From the NCBI GenBank assembly GCA_000711775.1, contig ARYC01000304.1, forward strand, positions 1 to 64,000: a stretch of 64,000 nucleotides of DNA. The letters are read 5' to 3'. This document shows, in pieces, positions 56,296 through 64,000 of this stretch (its first letter is position 1; the number at the start of each line of letters is the position of its first letter). A model generated the notes under the pieces. That model had not been told where the DNA came from and did not search any database. It was given only the letters and a program-made list of their open reading frames with translations. A program made the translations under genes and the position numbers. The DNA is from Oxytricha trifallax. Lineage: Eukaryota > Ciliophora > Spirotrichea > Sporadotrichida > Oxytrichidae.

Positions 56296-58580
56296 TCAAT
56301 AGTAAGTTTTTGATACATAGATTTTATCTCTGCCTCTTCTCTGATTTATGATTCTTTCTCTAAATCTTACTTATTAATCAATGCTCTTATAATTTATCAC
56401 TAATTGTCCACTGATAAAAAAATAGTTTTATTATAAGTACTATGCTATCAAGAAGCCAGATCCATACTTCTAAAACAAATCCTAATTATCTCTGTTGATT
56501 TTCCTACTTTAGCTTTTTTAATTAGAAGTGCTTATTTTAGTGCATTTTCCAGTCTCAACTTACCAGCTTTATACTTAGTCAAGTCCCATCTACTAAAATA
56601 GTTCGTAAAGCGGTTAGTAGTTTTAGCGGTTATACTCATTGAAAGTCTCTTCGTGGCTAAATCTGATGGTTTTATTTAGATTTTCATGTTGAGAGAGGGA
56701 TGAAGATGAGTGAAAGCTGCTCCTATATTTTTGATCTCTTACAGCTTCTTTGAACTCCTCTGAGTCTTGAGTTGCAGGTAGAGGTGGGTAGTACAAGAAA
56801 TACTCATACAGGAATTACTTCAGGATTTTAATGTGAATGTAGAAGGTGTCCTTAACTCTGCCTAGCAAAGGGTCGTACACAATAAACTTCTGAGATTAGA
56901 TATCTACTAAGATCAAAACGAAGTCATGGTCCATATTGTTGATCACAAATGCTATTTAAGAAGTAGAGGTGATATTTCTTGTCTGAACTTAAGAATACAG
57001 ATAATTTTTGTCCAGATTTTAAACTATTTCCTTGAAATCGCAAGTACCAGAATCTACTTAATGCTTCATTTTTAGAAAGAAATAGCTATCGAAAATGTGA
57101 AAGTTTTAATGTTCATTGGTTTGATATTAATCAGTTAAGAGGCCATTATTCAACTTCACATATGCGTTTAATATCTATATCAATGAATAAGAATCTATTA
57201 TAAGTTACCTCATCATTAATTGGTTTAATTTTATTCAAATCATCCAAACTTTTATCTGATAGAAAATATCCGAATTATCTCGACAGCACCTATATTTTTG
57301 GATCTTCAGAAGAAGTATAAATTGGAAGAACCCATTCATGATAATCTCTCTCAATTTAGATAATTGTTTTATTAACTTAATCATTAGTCCATTCATTATA
57401 CTACTTAGTTAACTTACTAAAAAATGTTTAAGAATTCTATTTAATCTTACCTTGAAATATGACTTAGAATATTCTCATTTGCTATAGACTCAATTATTTT
57501 GAAATCATGAATTTAATTCTTAGAAATGATCTCATTTTTCGATTTTTAAGTAGCTACAGGCTCATAATTTTTTAATATTCTGATCAAATTTTCTTCACTA
57601 ATAGTTGCTAGTAAATCTTTAACTTAGATTTGATAAACAATTTGCCTTTAATCAATATCTAACAATCCTATTAAGTTATTTGGGGGGAGGAAGTTTCTTG
57701 CCAAGAGGGAAGTTTTCTGTCAAGCAAACTTTTTGTATATAATTTTTATTAATAATATATACAAAAAATTTTAATTGATTTTTTTCTTACTCATTAAATG
57801 GCTAGAGAATTAGTTAAACACTTTTTAAGAGTTAAATAAATAAATTGTAATTATATGTAATGTCATCACTTGAGATTTAGAACTATATTACTTTTTAATT
57901 TTTACTAAAAGCTTTGAAAAATTGTTAAAGTATTTTTATTTATTTTTGAAAATATTGTTCAACATAAATTAGATCTTGTAATCCTATATGAGTAATAGGT
58001 TAAACTCTTGAATCACAAATATTTTATAATCTAAAAAGTTTTTATAGTCGTCAAATAAAATATTTAATAAAGAAAAATTATTAATAAAATTTTTTTTTAT
58101 CTTGACAGGAAACTTCCCTTAAATTTATTTTTTATCTTAAACCTTGACAGGAAACTTCCCACCCCCCGGTTATTTTATACTAGTCCACTGGTTTTTGTAT
58201 AGAGTGGATACCTCATCTGGTAAGAATCGTTAATCATATCATCAAGATAGTATTTGCTTATTACTGGCAAATATCTTCTTGAATTTTATGTGATTTACTG
58301 AGTAACATTAATAAGTGATAAATACATATAAATTTTAACATGCATATCTATGTGATTATTGCCAAGATTATGATTATTAAGAGAAGCTTGAGTCTAGGTG
58401 AAAATCATCCTATCTGGACTAGCTTTATGGGGATAATTCTGTTCAATTTACTTCTAAGTTGAAGTCTACACATAGTCAAAGATTTACTTGTTTATTGATT
58501 GGGAGTTAGTTGCCTGTAGATTCACTGGTTGCGGCTTTAAGTTTGAGAAATCTCTCTATAATAAAATAATAAAAAAACAT
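56296..58580 (-). CDS. Ulp1/SENP-like (C48) protease, catalytic Cys apparently lost
   Basis: Minus strand, stop TGA 56296-56298; the start is not resolved (coding visible from about 58570). The N-terminal 300 residues are Asn/Gln-rich and helical. The protease-like part has a Pro-Ile-Asn-Asp-Glu...Ile-Leu-Asn-Ala-Tyr-Val-Lys-Leu segment (Ulp1 Leu-Asn-Asp-x-x-Ile-x-x-Tyr-x-x-Leu), an Asp-His-Asp-Phe-Val-Leu-Ile-Leu-Val-Asp strand with the catalytic His, and Val-Tyr-Asp-Pro-Leu. Near 56480 the family's Asp-Cys-Gly-Val-Phe reads Tyr-Gly-Ser-Gly-Phe, so SUMO cleavage is unlikely. Interrupted by a foldback element (57682-58168) and smaller breaks near 57430 and 57190. Confidence 0.65.
57682..58168. 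mobile_element. Second foldback element, about 487 bp, 7-bp flanking repeat
   Basis: Inverted termini begin GGGGGGAGGAAGTTTC and end GAAACTTCCCACCCCCC. Each terminus carries two copies of a GGGAAGTTT-C/T-CTGTCAAG unit (57691-57725; 58105-58160). Flanking direct repeat GTTATTT lies at 57675-57681 and 58169-58175. Removal joins Ulp1-like coding sequence in frame. It is unrelated in sequence to the element in the KDEL receptor gene and has no coding capacity. Confidence 0.78.
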
Positions 58581-59400
58581 TAATTCATATTGGATAAATA
58601 TGTTATTAGAATTTACATATTTATAGTAAATCCAAAACTAAAATCTTAATTGATTAACAAGGATAGTTATAAATAAACATTATAACTAGTCTAATGTGAG
58701 CTCAAATAATCTTGAACTTTTGAAATTCTATGAGAATCTTCTAAGGGTTGTTAATTGATAACAAAATTGGCTTTTTATGTGAAATCTTTGTTGTTCTGCT
58801 CTGATTATTAGTTCAAACTTGCATTTTTAGAAATTTCATCGAATTTTCTCTTTTTAGATGATTAACTAGTTATCTATGCTTTTTTCACATTAAAATTTCA
58901 TATAGAGAAAATTAAATTAAGCAAAAGTTATAGTTAATTTTATCATATCTTGAGAACGAAAATATATCAAGGATTTTGAGTAATTTTAAAATAGAAGCAA
59001 TATTTACAAAAATAAACTATAAATAAACTTAATTAGATCCTAGCCACTAGTAATTTGCAAGTATATTTTTGTGAGATTATTAGCAAAAAATCAAATTACT
59101 TTTTAGATTATCATAATTAGTTTTGGATTGAGTGAGTGAGTGAGTAATTTATTGATTAAAATTAATAGCAAAATCAAAGATCTCAAATAAATAAAAGTAA
59201 GTTTAAATTTAGTAATTAATTTGTACTAAACCCATTATTAAAAGTAAAGATTAAAAAATGGGTAGTAAATTGCTCAAAAATTTTTTGTGCGCATTAAATA
59301 TACTATCAGTATAAGCAAAAGTATTAAACTACCATATTTCCTTGAATTTTCTTTTTATTAATTAACATTTTTTTCACAAAACTGTATCTTGAGGTTAGTA
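58581..59400. other. Divergent intergenic region
   Basis: Strongly AT-rich, with a short GAGT tandem (59130-59142); no gene or RNA recognised. Confidence 0.5.
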
Positions 59401-61067
59401 ATGAAAACTGATTAAAGAAAATTGACTTACGATATCCAATGTGAAGGAGTCTCACCTGACAATCATTCACAATAGCAACAAAACCAAACTTAAGATAAAT
59501 CGATGATAAATGATGGCTCTTTTATTCAATCTTCAAGCAATAAATGTCTTCTTGGTGTTGATTTAAACAGTTAGTTTGCGAATAATTTATCTCAAGCTGA
59601 AAGAACCTAATGCTCATTAGACAATCAGACATACATGTCCCCAAATTTAGGAGGATGTACTAATGATTTTGATAATAAAACTTCATCTCAGTAGAATCGT
59701 AACATGCTATTCACACCTACACTGAGTCCGCAGCTTTAAAATCAAAACAACGAAGTCGATAAAATCTAGGAGATGATACTATAAGCTACAAAAAAGCGCC
59801 CACCTGTTGCTCTACAAAAACATCACTCATCTTACGATGTGGATATACAAAGTCGCTTATTTGAGAATTTGGCTGGTACAGGTGGTGTTGGAAATATACC
59901 ACAGTTTTACAAAGTTATAGTCATAGGGGATTGTAACGTTGGGAAGACCAGCATAATTCGAAGATTTACTTAAAATATTTTCAGCTTTGAACGTGTGCCC
60001 ACTACCAAAATTCAAGAAATTACAAGCTATCTGTTTCCAGTGAGAATAAATCATAGTTCCTCATGTATAAAAATTAATAGTCCAACGAATCTCATTACAC
60101 CCACTAACAAATAGATAGCAAGCCCCTCTCTCTTTAAAACTTAATCTTAAAATACTGAGCTTGATACTTTTGCAGATTCTTCAGTTAAGAACAAATACAT
60201 AAATCAAATTTCTTCAATTAAGCGTTCTGTAAGATAATCCCCTGCCACTTACCAATATGACTCGTTGAATTCTATCTCTCTACTTGACCAGAAATAGTAA
60301 GGTCTCTCTACTTATAAAATTATTGGACTTGATATTTGGGATACCCTGGGCTAGGAGAGACATTCATCCTTGGTGAGCACTTACTATAAAAATGCTAGTG
60401 TCATTATGATAGTATATGACGTGACTAATATGGAAAGCTTCCTGAATGTTAAGAGTTGGTTAATAGAACTTGAGGATCATTTCCTGCCTGTTAACTAGAT
60501 CCACAATTTCCAACAACAAAACTTAATTAAAATTTTTAGTAATTATTAGAGTATATACAATTTCCACACATTTTACCAAGACTTCAAAAGCCTTAAAATT
60601 ATTTTTTATAATAAATAAAAATGTCATAACTATAATTAATTAACATTATAAACTAAATCGAGGAATCATACATTTTAGTAGGTAATAAAGCTGATCTAGA
60701 ATCGCAAAGGCAAGTTACTAAAGAGCGTGGTAGAGAATTAGCAGAATCCTTTGGCCTGGCTTTTATCGAAGTCAGTGCTTGCTCAGGGAAAAACATCAAG
60801 CAATGCTTCTAGATTTTATCACAAAGTAAGAACAAATTATATCATAAAAATATATAGTAATAGTATTTTTTCCAAATATTTTAACTTTTGCTTTTTATAG
60901 ATATCTTACAGAAATAAGAGCAAATATAACTTGATAAGCTAAATCAAAAAGACAATTTGAGATTGTCCAGAAAAGAAGAAATTTCTAGAAATATTAACAA
61001 AAATAATGAATTATAATTTTTTTTATATATAGTTACATATCTATTCCATGATAACTTATTTTAATGA
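59401..61067 (+). CDS. Atypical Rab-like GTPase with N-terminal extension and internal insertion
   Basis: ATG 59401. About 170 Gln/Asn/Ser-rich residues precede the G domain. G1 is Gly-Asp-Cys-Asn-Val-Gly-Lys-Thr-Ser (59934 on), switch I has Pro-Thr-Thr, G3 is Trp-Asp-Thr-Leu-Gly-Gln-Glu (Leu for the usual Ala), G4 is Gly-Asn-Lys-Ala-Asp (60683) and G5 is Val-Ser-Ala-Cys. Between switch I and G3 about 90 low-complexity residues are inserted, in frame and without TGA. A break at about 60530-60660 is an IES or intron, and an intron lies at about 60823-60900 (GTAAGA...TTATAG). The C-terminal end is coiled and lacks an obvious prenylation Cys; TGA at 61065 may not be the real stop. Confidence 0.82.
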
Positions 61068-61095
61068 TTTGTATTATAACAATAGTATTAAACTA

Positions 61096-61670
61096 ATGGA
61101 CTCATCCACAAATTAAAAACAAAGAGGTGATAAGAAGAAAGATAATAATTTATTTGATTAAGAAGAGATTGACATTAGTTTTTCGTTTAAATTGGATTCT
61201 TTACTCATGGGTAATTTGGAAGATAATTTAGTGTGCGAGGGAGGAGAGAGTGATGCAGATTAATTCCACAATTATTAGTAATTATAATAAATGAACTATT
61301 TATTTTACTCTAATAATTTCATATATACCATTATAAATAGAAAATTATTCTTAGTGTTCATCATTTATTGAGGAGTGCAGGTCAAGTCTCTAGAGTAATT
61401 CTAAATAGCAAATGAAGTTCAGCCAAAGATCATCTCTCTATAATAATTATAGGAAACATATCCAATTTATTTAAATACAATTAATTTTAAATTTCAATAT
61501 AATTTTTACTGAATAATATGAGAAGATGAAAAGATAGCAAAATGATAAAATTAATTTCAAGAAGAGGAAAAACAGATGCTGTTGAGAGTAATATTAAATC
61601 AAATAATAACAATAAAATATAATTAAGATACATTAAATATAGGGACATAATGTCTGAAAGTTTTAAATTT
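61096..61670 (+). CDS. Small acidic/Gln-rich hypothetical protein
   Basis: ATG 61096 opens about 65 codons of Lys/Asp-rich then Gln-rich sequence. Further open segments follow at about 61375-61455 (Ser/Gln-rich) and 61555-61660 (helical, Met-Leu-Leu-Arg-Val-Ile-Leu). The connecting DNA is AT-rich with TGA in frame, suggesting two IESs. No family recognised and the end is not certain. Confidence 0.4.
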
Positions 61671-61914
61671 GTAAATAAGATTTTTTTATCACAAGTAAAC
61701 TAAAAAATCCAAAAATTATATATTGGAGAAGTAAGTTAATTTTTAATTTAAATATTATAATCATTAATTTGTGTTAAAGTGGTCAAATATGATTGAATGA
61801 AATTATATTAAAGAGTTTTAGATAAGATTTAAGTCATAATCTATTTATAGTAATAAAAACTTTGCCTAATTTATATATAACTTCTGATAAAATATATAGT
61901 TTTTTCATTAAGAT

Positions 61915-62990
61915 TGTGTAGGATCGAAGTAGCCATAGTGATATAAATCTTACTTTGGTAATTACTATGACTATGGCTGCTATTGACTAATATCCTTACT
62001 TTGTGGCATTTAATTCTATTGAATAGGCTAGCCCATAGCTATGGGGGGTTGCTGTTGCTATTATTGAAGTAGAGGAGGCATTCCAGGGTTTAATTAAGCA
62101 GGTTATCCAAGCTATTATTGATGTAGTTGATTAACGTATTGCTAAGGTTATGGTGGTAAGTATTAACCAGGCATTTATTAGTTGTAATTTTACTACATGT
62201 ACTGGGGGAAGTGTTGTTGCATTTAATTATACACTGGTACTTGACCACCTTGCATTGGAATACTACCAATTGGTGGTTGATATCCTTGTGGGACACCTCC
62301 GAATTAATTAGGTGGTTGTTGAAATGGGGGGACACTGCCAGGAGGCATACCCATGGGGAGATTCATCTAAGGCAAGATGTTTTATTAGAATCCCATTTGC
62401 ATTTAGTTATAAATAGGCTGACCTAGCATTCCTTATGGTAGTGGGTTAATCATTCCTTATGTGTGAATAGGGGCTTAATGCATGAAATGCGTGCTTGTCT
62501 GTATAGCTTCACTGAAGAACTCAAATTCAATGCTATATTTAGAAAATTAGTACTTAGATTTAGTTAATGAAGCTATAAGCGCCTCTATAAATTTCACCAT
62601 TTTAGTGAATGTAAAAATTACTGTATTTTTTTATACTTACTTGACAATTCCAGCTTCTTTGCCCTTATAGGCAAGCTTAACTGCTTCTTGAAACTTTCCC
62701 TTGCTTTTGATTTCATCCAGAAAGTATACAGTATCCCCGACTAAATCATCGTTTGTCATATCTTCATCCCAAACTGCAATCTTAATTTCTTCCTCACTTC
62801 CTGATAACTTAAACTTCAAGGTCTCTTCCCATCTTGGGGTCTTGCCTGCGCTGTTGTGAGTCTTAGTTTTTAAGGTAGTAGCACCGATTGTTATCTTAAC
62901 ATAGGGGTCCATTCGACCGAAAGTCTCAGTGTCGTGGGTTAGTTTTGCACTAATACATCTAATGAACAAAGTACCTGGGGTTCTTAACAT
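61915..62990 (-). CDS. C2-domain protein with Pro/Gln-rich tail
   Basis: Minus strand from ATG 62990; stop TGA 61915-61917. Residues 1-125 form a C2 domain (Gly-Thr-Leu-x-Ile-Arg strand, Asp-Pro-Tyr-Val-Lys-Ile strand, Trp-Glu-Glu-Thr-Leu-Lys-Phe, Trp-Asp-Glu-Asp). The Asp-Pro-Tyr and Trp-Asp-Glu-Asp acidic residues could bind calcium and membrane lipid. The last beta-strand is completed across a 108-nt intron, 62533-62640 (GTAAGT...AAATATAG). The tail of about 200 residues is Pro/Gln/Met/Gly-rich with many TAA/TAG Gln codons. Similar C2-plus-PQ-rich proteins in other eukaryotes associate with membranes or annexin-like partners. Confidence 0.88.
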
Positions 62991-63755
62991 CTTTGATTAG
63001 ATATAAAATAATTGTTATTGTATTATTGATAAATTAAAATTACAAAAGGGTGAAAAATTAAATTAATATGAAAATTTTATAATTCTTATAAATGATTTAT
63101 TATCAATATTAAAATCTGTTTAAATTAATTATGTCATCTCGATGAATTTCATTAATTTATTCATGCTGAGTTTTATAATATATTATATAAAAAAGATAAA
63201 AACAAGAATTTTATTTGATATAGAATATTATAATATTAGATAAAATAATAGCTTTCAAAAAGCCTCTCTAAGGGTAAAAAACTAGTATTTAAAACTTTCA
63301 GGCGCCACAAAAAATGCAGTCCATTTAGTGGTGCATATATCATGGATTGATCAATTTCTCCTAAATTACCTATTTTAATAATTTTAAAATGGTTAATAAT
63401 TATTTAACTTGGAAACATGAGATAACTACCATGTCATATTTTTATGATATTATGTTTGCATTTTATAATTTAATCCCAGAAGAAAAACGAGTATTGTAAA
63501 GACACTTTTAGATTCATTAATTTATTCTATAAAAATAAATTAACAACTTATAATTGATTACATAAACTATAATCGTCTTATAGAATAGTTATGAATTTCG
63601 AAGATTGACTTTAAGGATAATATAAGTTAATATTTTATAATTCTTATTTTCAGTTTATAAAGAAAAATCTAAAAAATTATTTAGGGCTTAAAATTTGACA
63701 ATCACTTCTATTATAAAATTTCGATTATCTAATTTACCTTTAAATTAATTACAAA
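62991..63755. other. Divergent intergenic region
   Basis: AT-rich; no gene, repeat or RNA recognised. Confidence 0.5.
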
Positions 63756-64000
63756 ATGAGTTAAAATTACAGATCATTTAGAGACGAGAGTGACTTAGTG
63801 CAACAATAAAAATATGAAAAATAACAGCAATTGAATAAAAAAAGAGAAGAGCTCTATGCTATGGGGGATAATGTTCCTTCGAATGTTTGCCTCGTTTGCA
63901 CAGAATAAATATATGATTAAAATACTTTTTATGCTCTAAAGGTATCAGACATTAACAGTGAGGAAATTTGTGGGCATAAGTTTTGTCAAAATTGTTGGAT
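63756..64000 (+). CDS. RING-type (possibly RBR) E3 ubiquitin ligase, N-terminal part
   Basis: ATG 63756, running off the window. After 45 charged/Gln-rich residues a RING begins: Val-Cys-Leu-Val-Cys-Thr-Glu, then Glu-Ile-Cys-Gly-His-Lys-Phe-Cys-Gln-Asn-Cys-Trp. The Cys-x2-Cys, Cys-x-His and Cys-x2-Cys spacing, with Trp after the last pair, resembles RING1 of Ariadne-type RBR ligases. The remainder is outside the window, so the subfamily is uncertain. Confidence 0.75.

Noticed and set aside
44652..56316. GTATCAA match at 56310-56316 as the TDP2 segment 1 to 2 join
   Set aside because: The 11-bp TCAAGTGATAA match at 56177-56187 fits better and gives a perfect TDP2 motif; 56296-56320 belongs to the Ulp1-like gene end.

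Overview
This window is germline (micronuclear) DNA of a spirotrichous ciliate of the Oxytricha/Stylonychia type. Reading frames stay open only if TAA and TAG encode glutamine and TGA is the sole stop. Genes are cut into macronuclear-destined segments (MDSs) by AT-rich internal eliminated sequences (IESs). Each IES is flanked by a short direct repeat (pointer, 3-9 bp), and removing the IES plus one pointer copy restores the frame. Ordinary GT-AG introns (22 to about 150 nt) also occur.

The strongest result is that at least four genes are scrambled. (1) A secreted glycoprotein gene has order +5729-7508, then -12100-8048, then +7578-7755, joined by two 13-bp pointers. (2) A CEP290 N-half-like EF-hand gene runs +24988-25076, -24897-23870, +25156-27079, -23831-23257, with pointers of 13, 13 and 16 bp. 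(3) A TDP2-like gene alternates between two loci 11 kb apart: +44209-44665, -56187-55746, +44726-44886, -55671-55535, with pointers of 11, 15 and 16 bp. (4) A CEP290 C-half-like gene starts at 23.1-21.7 kb on the minus strand and continues 16.6 kb away at 38.3-36.3 kb (15-bp pointer), then at 29.1-27.5 kb.

Layout. 0-5.4 kb: coiled-coil gene (+). 5.7-12.1: scrambled secreted glycoprotein. 12.4-14.4: histidine acid phosphatase-like (-). 14.8-15.8: NTM1 methyltransferase (+). 16.2-17.7: PYM (-). 18.1-19.3: unknown (+). 19.6-21.6: EF-hand protein (+). 21.7-29.1 and 36.3-38.3: the two interleaved CEP290-like genes. 31.2-34.9: importin-7/8 (+). 35.3-35.9: CDGSH protein (+). 38.7-40.2: KDEL receptor (-) holding a 631-bp foldback element. 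40.4-41.1: GH25 lysozyme (+). 41.2-43.8, 45.4-46.4, 46.6-49.2: unknown Gln/Asn-rich proteins (-). 49.9-53.0: MORN/Gln-rich protein (+). 53.1-54.8: coiled-coil (-). 55.0-55.4: DUF423/TMEM256-like (-). 56.3-58.6: Ulp1-like protease (-) with a second foldback element. 59.4-61.1: Rab-like GTPase (+). 61.1-61.7: small ORF (+). 61.9-63.0: C2 protein (-). 63.8-end: RING protein (+, partial).

The genes are functionally unrelated; each probably becomes its own macronuclear chromosome. What links them is the rearrangement programme. Pointers at conventional IESs are short (3-9 bp), while those at scrambled junctions are 11-16 bp. All joins were found by eye from matching repeats and reading frame. No alignment or macronuclear sequence was available, so junctions with 3-5 bp pointers are less certain than the long ones.
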